From contig MPMO01000033.1 in NCBI GenBank assembly GCA_002238555.1, positions 1 to 50,871 on the forward strand: a DNA stretch of 50,871 nt, read 5' to 3'. Origin of the DNA: Caldilineaceae bacterium bin34 (GTDB lineage: Bacteria; Chloroflexota; Anaerolineae; Caldilineales; Caldilineaceae). A program made the translations under genes and the position numbers. The notes under the pieces are model-generated. The model saw nothing but the letters and a program-made list of their open reading frames with translations, made no database searches and had not been told where the DNA came from. Shown piece after piece: positions 7,129 through 16,574 of the stretch (within the stretch, counting starts at the first letter, position 1; every line of letters starts with the position of its first letter).

Positions 7129-8757
7129 TCAACCGTCCCTGGAAACATACTCGATTACGCGGATCGCCTCGAACTCCCAGTCCGCTGCCACCCGATACCT
7201 AACTTCCAGGGCGCGGACTATCAGTCTCTCGGGATCGGTGTACCAATCGTGTGAATAGACAAGGAACAGGCGCTCCTGGCCGATGAGCCGCTCATGCATG
7301 TACGGCAGGTGGGCACGGAACATCTTGGGTTCCGCCACGTCGCCGGAGAACACCGGTTCAGGCAGGGGAATCTGCTCGATCGCAGGTGCTCCCTCCACGT
7401 CGGCGTATTCCTCCACGGTGGCGTAGTGGTAGGCAAAAGGCAGTTGGGCCCAGTTGGCGTGGAACAGGACCGCCTCGCCTTCTCCGGCCCGGGAGGCAAT
7501 GAGAGCTGCCGCGTCCCGCCAACCTTCCCGTTCGCCGTCCCGGTAGTAGCCGGCCAGGGCCGCCACCTGCCCCGCGCACAGGAGCAGGATCGCTGCAATC
7601 TGCAGTGGAGCCTTCAGCCTGTACGATAGGCGTTGCCACGCGTTGCCCGGATCGGGTCGGACACCGGGACCGGCCTTGAGTCCGCATATCCCCACGGCCG
7701 CGGTCATGAGCAGCGGCAGATGGATCCAGTTCAGGGAGCGGATATGCCAAATGGGCTTAACGATCTCCGCAGCCGAAGCCATCAGGGGCGGTACCAGGAA
7801 GAGGCCCAGCAGCAGAAACCCGATCACCGGCGACCGACGCAGGTGCCAGACGCCGAGACCGGCCAAGCCGAGGAGAAAGCCGAATCCCGCCAGCTGGAGC
7901 ACGGGTGCATCCAGCCAGTTGAACCCTGTCAACCGCAGGTAGGTCCAGGCCACAGTCTCCACAGTCAGGGGCTGAATCCAGAATTCTCCGACAATACGGG
8001 CCGATTGGGCCCCAAACGCCGGGGCCCAAGGCTGCCACATCAAGAATGCCAGACCCAGGGCGGTGACCCAGTTGAACGTGAACCCCCTGGCGTTGAGGGC
8101 AGGATATTGCGGAAACGCATGGCCGCGGCGCGCCATCCAGCGCCAGGCCAGCACCGGGAGCGTGAGCGCCACGGCGAGGAACGGACCACCTGTGTTGTGG
8201 GTATAGGACGCGCCGGCGAGGCACACGGCCAAGCCAAGCCAGAACCCGCGCGCGGAGTCCATGGCCTCCCGTCGCAGCAGGTTCACCATGCAGACCAGGG
8301 CGCCGCACACCCAGAGCGTGAGCAGGGCGTACATGCGCGCCTCCTGCCCGATTTCCACCTGCATTGGCGCCAGGGCCAGCAGCAGGGCCGCCACAAACGC
8401 GGTGCGGCGGCGGCTGAGCTGCATGACCGCGATGTAGTAGATCGGCACGGTCAGGGTTCCCGCCAGCGCGGACGGCACGCGCAGAGCCGTCAGGGATGTC
8501 CCCAGGAAGGTCGTCCAGATGTCCAGAATCTGGTAGTAAAGGGGCGGGTGCATGTCCCACCGCCTCAGGAACGACCACAGGTCGGCCGGTGAATTGCGGG
8601 CGGCGGTCTCCAGGCTGATCGCTTCGTCCAGCCACAGGGAGTGGGCCTCCAGCAAGACCAGGCGGGTGAGCAGCGCGACCGCGGTCACAATCAGGAGCTG
8701 CAGTAGCACCTGGGTCACGTGCCTGACATAGTGTCGGCTGTAGGCTGGACCTTGCAT
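7129..8757 (-). CDS. GT39/PMT-like membrane glycosyltransferase
   Basis: A 542-residue polytopic protein with about ten or more hydrophobic segments. The first lumenal/periplasmic loop has SLWLDEAISLE (40-50), with the Asp-Glu pair characteristic of GT-C enzymes of the ArnT/PMT/GT39 group, and WDMHPPLYYQILD (67-79), the typical second motif. A soluble domain of about 120 residues closes the protein. Such enzymes transfer sugars from polyprenyl-phosphate donors to proteins or lipids on the outer face of the membrane. It is the first gene of the minus-strand group. The divergent dehydrogenase starts about 120 bases away, with a TATACT box between. Confidence 0.85.
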   Translation of the reverse strand: MQGPAYSRHYVRHVTQVLLQLLIVTAVALLTRLVLLEAHSLWLDEAISLETAARNSPADLWSFLRRWDMHPPLYYQILDIWTTFLGTSLTALRVPSALAGTLTVPIYYIAVMQLSRRRTAFVAALLLALAPMQVEIGQEARMYALLTLWVCGALVCMVNLLRREAMDSARGFWLGLAVCLAGASYTHNTGGPFLAVALTLPVLAWRWMARRGHAFPQYPALNARGFTFNWVTALGLAFLMWQPWAPAFGAQSARIVGEFWIQPLTVETVAWTYLRLTGFNWLDAPVLQLAGFGFLLGLAGLGVWHLRRSPVIGFLLLGLFLVPPLMASAAEIVKPIWHIRSLNWIHLPLLMTAAVGICGLKAGPGVRPDPGNAWQRLSYRLKAPLQIAAILLLCAGQVAALAGYYRDGEREGWRDAAALIASRAGEGEAVLFHANWAQLPFAYHYATVEEYADVEGAPAIEQIPLPEPVFSGDVAEPKMFRAHLPYMHERLIGQERLFLVYSHDWYTDPERLIVRALEVRYRVAADWEFEAIRVIEYVSRDG

Positions 8758-8800
8758 GAGTTTCCCAATGGCGGTATGCCGTGCCGATTCGGGTACGCTT

Positions 8801-8806
8801 TATACT
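8801..8806 (+). promoter_or_regulatory. Putative -10 box (TATACT)
   Basis: TATACT lies in the divergent spacer and would place the transcript start near 8813, upstream of the TTG start chosen at 8881. No clear -35 is visible. The same hexamer precedes genes at 12198, 22610 and 44786. Confidence 0.4.
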
Positions 8807-8880
8807 GCCCGGATTGTGCCCCCTGCGCATCCCCATACCGCGCGCGTTCCGCCGCCCGGCCAAACCAAGTTCGCCGCTTC

Positions 8881-9867
8881 TTGAACACTGAGGTCCAGTT
8901 CACCGCACCCGGCGTTGCCGAGCTTGTCCACTCCGATCTGCCCGTCTGCGGACCGGATCGGCTGCTGGTGCGCGCCATCGCCTCGCTCATCAGTCCCGGC
9001 ACCGAACGGGCCTTCCTGCTGGGCCTCGAAAACACCGCCCGCAACTATCCCATGGGAGCCGGCTACAGCATGGTGGCGGAAGTGGTCGAGGTCGGCGCCG
9101 AGGTTTCCGGCTGGGCGGAGGGGGATCGGCTGGCCGCGCCCATACAGCATCAGCGGATCGCGGCCGTGCGACCCGCGGATTGCACGGCCGTGCCGGATGA
9201 CCTTGCCAGCGAACAGGCCTGTTTCTTCTTCATGGCCGCCATTGCCCTCCAAGGTGTGCGCAAGGCCCGCATCGAGCTGGGCGAAGGTGTCGCCACGCTG
9301 GGCGCGGGCATCATCGGCCTCCTGGCCATGCAGTGGGCCAAGCTCAACGGTGCCGTGCCTGCCTTGACATTGGATGTGGACGACACCCGACTTGAACTGG
9401 CCCGGGAGCTGGGTGCCGATGCGGCCCTGCAAATGCAGGGCGACTACCTGGACCGAATCGCGGCCCTCTGTGACGGCGGCAAACCCCAGGTGGTGGTGGA
9501 TGCCACCGGGCACCCCGCCGCCGTGACGTCGGCCTTCGATGTCATCGGCCACCACGGCCGGCTGGTGCTGCTGGGCAGTACGCGCGGCAACACGCCGGAC
9601 GTCAACTTCTACCGGGACGTCCACAAGACCGGCCTGACCCTGATCGGCGCGCACAACTCGGTCCGGCCCGCCGTCGACAGTTCCCCCGGCTACTGGACGA
9701 TGGCGGACGACCACCGCCTGGCTCTGCGCTGCCTGGCCGCCGGCAGACTCCGGGTTGCCGGCTTGGCGACCCACCGTTTCGCCTGGGAGGACGCGCCGGC
9801 CGCCTACGCCGAGCTGGCCGCCTGGCATCCGGAGACCCTGGGCCTGATCCTGAACTGGGCGGACTGA
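8881..9867 (+). CDS. MDR-family (zinc-type alcohol dehydrogenase-like) oxidoreductase without catalytic Cys
   Basis: A medium-chain dehydrogenase of about 328 residues. The GroES-like part carries LISPGTERAFL where zinc enzymes have C-G-T-D, so the first zinc ligand is absent. The nucleotide-binding motif is TLGAGIIGLLAMQWAK. The C-terminal part (GRLVLLGSTRG, then TLIGAHNS) is typical. The frame is open from ATG 8719, but that region overlaps the divergent gene and the putative -10 box, and has no MDR similarity. TTG 8881 begins right at the first beta strand (NTEVQFTAPG). The start is therefore uncertain. It probably acts on a sugar-like polyol or ketone together with the divergent oxidoreductase group. 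Confidence 0.8.
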   Translation: MNTEVQFTAPGVAELVHSDLPVCGPDRLLVRAIASLISPGTERAFLLGLENTARNYPMGAGYSMVAEVVEVGAEVSGWAEGDRLAAPIQHQRIAAVRPADCTAVPDDLASEQACFFFMAAIALQGVRKARIELGEGVATLGAGIIGLLAMQWAKLNGAVPALTLDVDDTRLELARELGADAALQMQGDYLDRIAALCDGGKPQVVVDATGHPAAVTSAFDVIGHHGRLVLLGSTRGNTPDVNFYRDVHKTGLTLIGAHNSVRPAVDSSPGYWTMADDHRLALRCLAAGRLRVAGLATHRFAWEDAPAAYAELAAWHPETLGLILNWAD

Positions 9868-9939
9868 CCGCCGCTCGGACCCACTGCACCTTGGCTCTTC
9901 CATCCCGTTAACCCAAATCCCTTCACCCAACCCCTCCCA

Positions 9940-12009
9940 ATGACCCTCAACTGGAACTCTCCGACGCCGCGGGCATCCATCCCGACGCCCCAGCCCACCG
10001 ATACGGCGGACGGCACCGGCCTAGGCCGCATCGAACGCGGCGCCGGCCGCGTCATGGTCAGTGAAAAGGCCATGATCAACGCCCAGGCCGATGTCAACCA
10101 GCTGCTTCCCCTCAAGTACCAATGGGCCTGGGAGAAGTACCTGGCCGGCTGCAACAACCACTGGATGCCCACGGAAGTGGCCATGCAGGCGGACATTGCG
10201 CTCTGGAAGTCGGCCTCGGGCCTGACCGACGACGAACGGCTCATGGTGAGCCGCAACCTCGGCTTCTTCGCCACCTCCGAGTCCCTCGTGGCCAACAACA
10301 TCGTCCTGGCCATCTACCGGCACCTGACGAACCCCGAGTGCCGGCAGTACCTGCTGCGGCAGGCGTTCGAGGAGGCCATCCACTGTTACGCCGAAGGTAC
10401 TGAAATCCTGACGGATTCGGGGTTCACGGACTTCCGGGATCTGAAGTCGGGCGACAGGGTTGCCCAGTACACACCTGAAGGCACCGTTGAATTCACAGTG
10501 CCAGACCAAATCATAAAAGACCGATACGTAGGCGAGATGTATCGGATTGCCAACGATTCCAAGTACATCAGCTGTGTTACACCCCATCATAGATGTGTTT
10601 ACAGGGATGTACGTCAAGGCAACGCCATTCGCATCAAAACGGCATCGGAAGTCTCTTTCCACAACCATCAAATCCCCGTAGCTGGCATCAAGCAAACCGG
10701 ACGCACCCAATTGACCGCCCTGGAACGGTTTCGCATTGCGGTTCAAGCTGACGGCCAGCTTGCGACAGGTCCGACCTGTTCCGGTCGCATCAAGGGCACC
10801 ATGCCGGCAAGATTCTGCTTGCGCAAGCCGCGCAAGAAAGAGAGACTGAACAAACTCCTGCAGGAACTGAAACTGAAATTCACCGCTACGGACCGCCCCA
10901 ACAGCACTGAAACTGTTTACTACATTCCAGTCCCTGTCGACTGGAATGTCACCAAAGACTTCAATTGGGTTTGCCTAGGCGACGTTTCATCCAGGTGGGC
11001 TGACGAATTCATTGCTGAAACAGCGCATTGGGACGGCTACACACGTACAAACAAAGCCATTGTCTACACTTCCGCCAACAAGGACTGCATTGACAAACTG
11101 CAAGCCGTTGCCCATATTGCAGGTAGAAGATGCGGAATCTACCCGGTGAATGGAGACAAAACACACAGCCAGGCATGGCAAGCCTATGTCTGCATGGATC
11201 GTAAAGACTTTGTTTCCGGCCGCAGCATCCAGAAGACAGCCTACCAGTACGATGGATATGTCTACTGTGTGGGTGTACCTTCCGGGATGGTTGTAACCCG
11301 TTTTGAAGACTGCGTTACAGTCAGCGGCAACACCCACACCTTCCAGTACATCTGCGAGAGCCTGGGCCTCGACGAAGGCGAGCTCTTCAACATGTACCGG
11401 GAGATCCCCTCCATCACGGACAAGGCGGCCTGGGCCCTGCAGTACACCCAGACCTTCGCCAACCCGGACTTCCAGACCGGCACGCCGGCGGCCGACCAGG
11501 CGTTCCTGCGCGACCTGATCGCCTTCTACGTCATCTTCGAGGGCATGTGGTTCTACACGGGGTTCGCCCAAATCCTGTCGCTGGGCCGGCGCAACAAGAT
11601 GATCGGCGTGGCCGAGATGTACCAGTACATCCTGCGGGACGAGTCGGTGCACCTCAACTTCGGCATCGACGTCATCAACCAAATCAAGATCGAGAACCCC
11701 CACCTGTGGACCCCGGACTTCCAGCGCGAAGTCCGGCAGATGTTCCTCGAGGCCTGCGAGCTGGAGATCGGCTACAGCCGGGACACCATGCCCAACGGCT
11801 TCCTGGGCCTGAACGCGCAGCAGTGCGAAACCTACATGCACTTCATCGTGAACCGGCGCTGCCAGCAGCTGGGCATGGCCCCGCTGTTCCCGCAGCCGGC
11901 CAACCCCTTTCCCTGGATGTCCGAGATCATCGACCTGCAGAAGGAGAAGAACTTCTTCGAGACGCGGGTCACGGACTACAAAACCGGCGGTTCGCTGGAC
12001 TGGGACTGA
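9940..12009 (+). CDS. nrdB: Ribonucleotide reductase small subunit (R2), class Ic-like, containing an intein
   Basis: A 689-residue precursor: N-extein 1-148, intein 149-464, C-extein 465-689; spliced R2 would be 373 residues, the normal size. Metal ligands can be placed: E114 (SESL; Glu instead of the Asp84 of E. coli), E145 and H148 (EEAIH), then the Glu of VIFEGMWF and the Glu/His of RDESVH in the C-extein. After splicing the motif reads EEAIHTHTFQYI, so the residue four after the His, which is the radical Tyr122 in E. coli, is Phe. Phe there together with a first-ligand Glu is the class Ic (Mn/Fe, Chlamydia-type) pattern. No large-subunit gene is in the window. No clear RBS precedes ATG 9940. 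Confidence 0.93.
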   Translation: MTLNWNSPTPRASIPTPQPTDTADGTGLGRIERGAGRVMVSEKAMINAQADVNQLLPLKYQWAWEKYLAGCNNHWMPTEVAMQADIALWKSASGLTDDERLMVSRNLGFFATSESLVANNIVLAIYRHLTNPECRQYLLRQAFEEAIHCYAEGTEILTDSGFTDFRDLKSGDRVAQYTPEGTVEFTVPDQIIKDRYVGEMYRIANDSKYISCVTPHHRCVYRDVRQGNAIRIKTASEVSFHNHQIPVAGIKQTGRTQLTALERFRIAVQADGQLATGPTCSGRIKGTMPARFCLRKPRKKERLNKLLQELKLKFTATDRPNSTETVYYIPVPVDWNVTKDFNWVCLGDVSSRWADEFIAETAHWDGYTRTNKAIVYTSANKDCIDKLQAVAHIAGRRCGIYPVNGDKTHSQAWQAYVCMDRKDFVSGRSIQKTAYQYDGYVYCVGVPSGMVVTRFEDCVTVSGNTHTFQYICESLGLDEGELFNMYREIPSITDKAAWALQYTQTFANPDFQTGTPAADQAFLRDLIAFYVIFEGMWFYTGFAQILSLGRRNKMIGVAEMYQYILRDESVHLNFGIDVINQIKIENPHLWTPDFQREVRQMFLEACELEIGYSRDTMPNGFLGLNAQQCETYMHFIVNRRCQQLGMAPLFPQPANPFPWMSEIIDLQKEKNFFETRVTDYKTGGSLDWD
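10384..11331 (+). mobile_element. Intein with LAGLIDADG-like endonuclease region in nrdB
   Basis: A 316-residue in-frame insertion. It starts with Cys149 ([17 protein letters not shown], block A), has a T-x-x-H-like block B (CVTPHH), and ends with [14 protein letters not shown], whose last residue Asn464 is followed by Thr as +1 nucleophile. The usual penultimate His is Gly, which many active inteins tolerate. The middle holds two LAGLIDADG-like helices ending in acidic residues ([11 protein letters not shown] and [11 protein letters not shown]), consistent with a homing endonuclease, intact by eye. The insert is AT-richer than the exteins: one 60-base row (10501-10560) has 28 G/C versus 37 in an extein row (11821-11880). 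This suggests recent acquisition. Confidence 0.9.
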
Positions 12010-12091
12010 GGCCGGCGGCGGCTGGCCGGATCCTGTCGCAGCCGGGACGCTTCCGAACGGCGGCGGTCGGCTCCGTTCGGCGCGGACCGTG

Positions 12092-12097
12092 TATACT
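12092..12097 (+). promoter_or_regulatory. Putative -10 box (TATACT) of the peptide-type ABC operon
   Basis: TATACT sits about 100 bases upstream of the binding-protein start in the 188-base gap after nrdB. No convincing -35 is visible. The gene itself has an AAGGAG ribosome-binding site at 12184-12189, 8 bases before the ATG. Confidence 0.4.
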
Positions 12098-12197
12098 GAA
12101 CGCGATCCGGCGGCCCTGTGCGCGTGGAGCGCAGGCCGCGGTCTTGGCTGTCTCCAGCCGAACCTACGTTTTCAATCCAATCCAAGGAGATGTTTCC

Positions 12198-14210
12198 ATG
12201 ACCCGGAAACGGACCAGGACTCACGCGTTTTCGCGCCGTGAGTTCATGCGCGTGTCGGCGATAACCACAGCCGGCGCGGTCGTTGTTGCCTGCGGTAGCG
12301 GTGGCGAACCGGCCGCCGAGGAAGCCGCCCCGGCCGCGGAGGCCCCGGCTGCCGAGGAAGCCATGGACATGGGCACCTACAAGGAAGCGCCGATGCTGGC
12401 CGACATGGTCTCCTCCGGCGCCCTGCCGCCCGTCGACGAGCGTCTGCCCAGCAATCCCGGCGTGATGCCCAATGCCGGCGGTTCCAACGGCAACTACGGC
12501 GGCGTGATGCGCCGCGGCTTCAGGGGCGTGTCCGACCGGTGGGGACCCACCAAGATGCAGGACCGCGGCCTTGGCTGGTACGACCAGGACCTGAACGTCC
12601 AGCCGCGCCTGGCCGAGTCCTGGACGATCAACGACGACGCCACCGCCTGGACCTTCAACCTGCGCGAAGGCGCCAAGTGGTCCGACGGCGCTCCGTTCAC
12701 CTCCGCCGACCTGCTCTGGTGGTACGACAACGACCTCCTCAACACGGACATCAACCCCTCCGTCAACCCGCGCTGGCAGTCGGGCGGCGAAACGATGGGC
12801 CTGACCGCCGGGGACGACTACAGCGCGACCTACACGTTCAATGAACCGAAGCCGCTGTTCATCTACGAGACCCTGCGCACGACGGCCCGCATCTACCTGC
12901 CGGGCCACTACCTGTCGCAGTTCCACCTGGAATTGACCGACGACGCGGACGCGCTGCAGGCCGCCACCGAAGAGGCCGGCTTCAACGCCTGGAACGAGTA
13001 CTACGTGGACCGCCGCTGGTGGTACCTCAACCCGGAACTGCCCTCCCTGGGCCCGTGGAAGGCGGACAACGAGCTGTCCAACGAGCTCTTCGTCATGGAG
13101 CGCAACCCGTACTTCCCGTTCGTGGATTCCGGCGGCCATCAGCTGCCCTACATCGATCATGTCAACCATCGCCTCTTCGAGACGCCCGATGTCTTCGAGC
13201 TGCGCATCATCAACGGCGAGATCGACTTCCAGGGCCGCCACGTCTCTCTCGACAGCTTCACCCTGTTCAAGGAGAACGAGGAGAACGGGGACTACTCCGT
13301 CTACCTGGGCTACGCCTCCGGCCATACGGCCATCCAGTTGAACCAGACCACCAAGAACCCGCGCCTGCGCGAGTTCTTCCAGAACGCCGACGTGCGCAAG
13401 GCCCTGTCGGTGGCGGTCGACCGCGTCACGCTCAACGAGCTGGTCTTCGACGGTCTCCTGACCCCGCGCCAGTACAGCCCGCTCAACAGCTCGCCGCAGG
13501 CGAACATGGGCCAGGCCAGCGCCTACATTGAGTATGACGCGGACATGGCCAACCAGCTTCTCGACGGGGCAGGCTACAGCGAAAAGAACGACGCCGGCCA
13601 GCGCCTCTGGCCTGGGACGAACGAACCCCTCAGCTTCATCGTCGAGGGCACGGCCTCACCCGGCACCCAGGGCGAGGATGCCATCCTGCAAATCGTCAAG
13701 TACTTTGCGGAAGTGGGCATCACCGCCACGTACCAGTACTTCGAACGCTCCCTCTATACGGAACACTTCCGGGCCAACGAGATTGAGGCGGCCTTCTGGG
13801 GTGGCGACCGCACGGTCCTGCCCATCGTGGCTCCCTGGATCTTCGAAGGTACGATGATTGACCGCCCGTGGGGCGTGGCCTGGGGCCTGTACCGCAGTTC
13901 CGGCGGCGTGGATCCCAACGCCGAGGAACCGCCGGAAGGCCACTGGATTTGGGACATCTGGGAAATCATGGACCAGATCAATGTCGAGCCCTCCGACGCC
14001 CGACGCAACGAGCTCTTCACGCAGGTCCTGGATATCTGGGCCGAGGAGTTGCCGATGATCGGCTACCTGGGCGAGGCCCCCAAGCTCGTGATCGTGAAGA
14101 ACGGCTTCCAGGGCTACCTGGAAGGCTTCCCGCTGGACGACACCACCGGTGACGAGCACCTGCTCCACACCGAAACCTACTACTGGGACAATCCGGCGGA
14201 CCACTCCTAA
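12198..14210 (+). CDS. ABC transporter substrate-binding lipoprotein, peptide/opine-type (SBP_bac_5)
   Basis: A 670-residue binding protein. The signal has a twin-arginine motif (SRREFM, 12-17) and a lipobox ending at Cys32 (VVACGSGG), followed by an Ala/Glu/Pro-rich linker. The SBP_bac_5 core is clear: QPRLAESWTINDDATAWTF, then LREGAKWSDGAPFTSADL, and later DVRKALSVAVDR. It would be exported by Tat and anchored in the membrane, delivering a peptide-like or sugar-like ligand to the permeases encoded downstream. AAGGAG at 12184-12189 fixes the start. The frame extends upstream as an open frame to 11547, but that part is antisense or out of frame to nrdB and is not coding. Larger than typical DppA (about 535 residues). 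Confidence 0.92.
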   Translation: MTRKRTRTHAFSRREFMRVSAITTAGAVVVACGSGGEPAAEEAAPAAEAPAAEEAMDMGTYKEAPMLADMVSSGALPPVDERLPSNPGVMPNAGGSNGNYGGVMRRGFRGVSDRWGPTKMQDRGLGWYDQDLNVQPRLAESWTINDDATAWTFNLREGAKWSDGAPFTSADLLWWYDNDLLNTDINPSVNPRWQSGGETMGLTAGDDYSATYTFNEPKPLFIYETLRTTARIYLPGHYLSQFHLELTDDADALQAATEEAGFNAWNEYYVDRRWWYLNPELPSLGPWKADNELSNELFVMERNPYFPFVDSGGHQLPYIDHVNHRLFETPDVFELRIINGEIDFQGRHVSLDSFTLFKENEENGDYSVYLGYASGHTAIQLNQTTKNPRLREFFQNADVRKALSVAVDRVTLNELVFDGLLTPRQYSPLNSSPQANMGQASAYIEYDADMANQLLDGAGYSEKNDAGQRLWPGTNEPLSFIVEGTASPGTQGEDAILQIVKYFAEVGITATYQYFERSLYTEHFRANEIEAAFWGGDRTVLPIVAPWIFEGTMIDRPWGVAWGLYRSSGGVDPNAEEPPEGHWIWDIWEIMDQINVEPSDARRNELFTQVLDIWAEELPMIGYLGEAPKLVIVKNGFQGYLEGFPLDDTTGDEHLLHTETYYWDNPADHS

Positions 14211-14240
14211 GGCTCCCGCCCGCGATTGCATAGCCGGCCG

Positions 14241-14295
14241 CCGACGGCGGGGACCTGCGCCACAACGGGTCCCCGCCGTCCGGCCATAATTTTTT
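14241..14295 (+). terminator. Stem-loop plus T-run between binding-protein and permease genes
   Basis: A perfect 13-bp stem, 14241-14253 with 14266-14278 (GACGGCGGGGACC and its complement), is followed 11 bases later by six T at 14290-14295. It probably acts as a leaky terminator or 3'-end stabiliser, lowering permease expression relative to the binding protein. Confidence 0.7.
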
Positions 14296-14339
14296 GTTTC
14301 CGGCCGCCAGGGGTCTGGAGTAGTTGAACTCGACTCGAT

Positions 14340-15329
14340 ATGCTGCTGTACATCGTCCGTCGGATTCTGTTCATGATTCCGACGCTGGCTGCCATCTCGA
14401 TCCTCTCCTTTGCCATCATCCAGCTGCCACCCGGCGACTTCCTCACCTCCTATGCGGCCCAGCTGAGCCAGGAAGGGGATCTGGTGGACGAGGCCGAGCT
14501 GGAGGCCCTGGCCCAACGCTACGGGCTGGGCCAACCGGTCTACGTCCAATACTGGAAGTGGATTAAGGGCATCGCGACCAAGGGGGACTGGGGCCAGTCC
14601 ATGGAATGGCAAAAGCCCGTCGCTGAACTGATTTGGGAACGGCTGGCCCTCACGGTCGTCCTTTCCATGTCCGCGCTTCTGGTGAGCTGGTTCATCGCCA
14701 TTCCGATCGGGGTCTATTCAGCCACCAACCAATATTCGATACTCGACTACAGCATGACCGCGTTCAGTTTCATCGGGCTGGGCGTTCCCGGCTTTCTGTT
14801 GGCCCTGATCGTGCTCTATCTCGCCCACTCGCAGCTTGACATGAATGTGGGCGGCCTCTTTTCCGAGGAGTACATGCTGGCGCCTTGGAGCTGGGCCAAG
14901 ATCATGGACATGCTGGCCCACATCTGGGTGCCCATGTTGATCGTTGCCATCTCCAGCACAGCCGGCAACATCCGCATCACGCGCGCCAACCTGCTGGACG
15001 AGCTCAACAAGCCCTACGTCGAGACGGCGCGGGCCAAGGGGGTCAAGGAGACCAAGCTCATCTGGAAGTATCCGGTGCGGGTGGCCATGAACCCCTTCTT
15101 CAGCACCGTGGGCTGGTCCCTGGCCTCGCTCATCTCCGGCACGACGCTGGTGGCCATGGTCCTGAGCCTGCAGACCACCGGCCCCATGCTGCTGCGTTCG
15201 CTGACCGCCCAGGACATGTACCTGGCCGGCACCTTCCTGTTCATGCTGAGTACCCTGACCATCATCGGCACGCTCATTTCCGACGTGCTGCTGGCCATCG
15301 TCGACCCGCGCATTCGCCTCGAACAGTAG
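14340..15329 (+). CDS. ABC transporter permease, DppB/OppB type
   Basis: A 329-residue inner-membrane permease with the DppB N-terminus (LLYIVRRILFMIPTLAAIS) and six or more hydrophobic segments. The EAA-loop that contacts the ATPase is visible as PYVETARAKGVKETKLIW. It follows the binding-protein gene after a 129-base spacer holding a stem-loop, and precedes the DppC-type permease by 48 bases. The ATG at 14340 is the natural start just before the first membrane helix. It forms the heterodimeric channel with the next gene product. Confidence 0.92.
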   Translation: MLLYIVRRILFMIPTLAAISILSFAIIQLPPGDFLTSYAAQLSQEGDLVDEAELEALAQRYGLGQPVYVQYWKWIKGIATKGDWGQSMEWQKPVAELIWERLALTVVLSMSALLVSWFIAIPIGVYSATNQYSILDYSMTAFSFIGLGVPGFLLALIVLYLAHSQLDMNVGGLFSEEYMLAPWSWAKIMDMLAHIWVPMLIVAISSTAGNIRITRANLLDELNKPYVETARAKGVKETKLIWKYPVRVAMNPFFSTVGWSLASLISGTTLVAMVLSLQTTGPMLLRSLTAQDMYLAGTFLFMLSTLTIIGTLISDVLLAIVDPRIRLEQ

Positions 15330-15377
15330 CCCGGCAACAACCGGCTCCCCGCCAACTCCATTCCCGCTTCAAGTTCC

Positions 15378-16574
15378 GTGTCCCAACAAGAGATCGCCTG
15401 GATCGACCGCATACCGGACATTCCCGAGGGACCGCCGATCCTGGAGGAGTCCGTTGCCGAGGACGAAAAGCTGTTCGTGGCGTCCTACCTGCAACTGATG
15501 TGGTGGCGCTTCATCAAGCACCGCCTGGCCGTTATTGCGGGGGTCATGTTCATCATCCTCTACTTCATCGTCGCCTTGTGCGAGTGGGTGGCGCCCTATC
15601 TGCCGGAAACCAGCTTCATCCAATATCAGCTGTCCACGCCCAGCCGCATTCGGTGGGTGCACGATGGCAAACTGCAGCGTCCGTTCATCTACGGGGTCAT
15701 TACCGCCCGCGACTTGGCAACCAACCGGAGGACCTATACAGAGAACAAAGAGGTCGTGTATCCGATCCGCTTCTTCGTGAGCGGGGAGGAGTACGAAACC
15801 TGGAGCCTGTGGAGCACCGACCGGCACCTGTTCGGCATTGACGCCCTCATCGAGGAACGATCGCTGGGTGTGGTGCAGGGGCAGGGCCTGTTCATTCTGG
15901 GCACGGATCGCCTCGGCCGGGATCTGTTCAGCAGGATTGTCTACGGGGCCCGCGTCTCGCTGACCATCGGCCTGGTCAGCGTCATCATCTCCCTGATACT
16001 GGGCCTCATCCTGGGCGGCATCTCCGGCTACTACGGCGGCACCCTGGACAACGCCATCCAGCGGTTGATCGAATTCATCCGCTCCATCCCGGAAATTCCC
16101 TTGATCATGGCCCTGGCGGCCGCCCTGCCGATCGACATGGACATCATTGTCCGGTACTTCATGGTGACCGTGCTGCTCGCCTTCGTCGGCTGGACGGGGC
16201 TGGCCCGGGTCGTGCGCGGCCGCTTCCTCTCCCTGCGCGAGGAGGACTTCGTGATGGCGGCCCGCTTCTCCGGCTCCAGCGAGCTTCGCATCATCCTGCG
16301 CCACATGATGCCATCCTTCATGAGCCACATCATCGCCTCGCTGACCCTGGCCGTGCCGGGCATGATCCTGTCCGAAACCGGACTGAGCTTCATTGGCCTC
16401 GGCCTGCGGGCTCCCGCCATCTCCTGGGGCGTGCTGCTCCAGGAAGCCCAGAACCTGCGTTCGGTCGCCTTGGCCCCCTGGCTCCTGCTGCCCGGTGCCG
16501 CCGTGGTGCTTTCGGTCCTGGCCTTCAATTTCCTGGGCGACGGCATTCGCGACGCCGCGGATCCGTATGCCTGA
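15378..16574 (+). CDS. ABC transporter permease, DppC/OppC type
   Basis: A 398-residue permease starting at GTG 15378. An N-terminal helix (RLAVIAGVMFIILYFIVAL) is followed by a periplasmic loop of about 100 residues, longer than in E. coli DppC, then the conserved HLFGID...LGTDRLGRDLFSRI region and the EAA motif EEDFVMAARFSGSSELRIIL. Its stop overlaps the start of the ATPase gene by 8 bases, so the two are translationally coupled. The extended first loop is common in importers of this type outside enterobacteria. Confidence 0.92.
   Translation: MSQQEIAWIDRIPDIPEGPPILEESVAEDEKLFVASYLQLMWWRFIKHRLAVIAGVMFIILYFIVALCEWVAPYLPETSFIQYQLSTPSRIRWVHDGKLQRPFIYGVITARDLATNRRTYTENKEVVYPIRFFVSGEEYETWSLWSTDRHLFGIDALIEERSLGVVQGQGLFILGTDRLGRDLFSRIVYGARVSLTIGLVSVIISLILGLILGGISGYYGGTLDNAIQRLIEFIRSIPEIPLIMALAAALPIDMDIIVRYFMVTVLLAFVGWTGLARVVRGRFLSLREEDFVMAARFSGSSELRIILRHMMPSFMSHIIASLTLAVPGMILSETGLSFIGLGLRAPAISWGVLLQEAQNLRSVALAPWLLLPGAAVVLSVLAFNFLGDGIRDAADPYA

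Noticed and set aside
11547..12197. Upstream extension of the binding-protein frame into nrdB
   Set aside because: This region is the R2 C-extein in another frame. A strong RBS and a twin-arginine lipoprotein signal place the real start at 12198.
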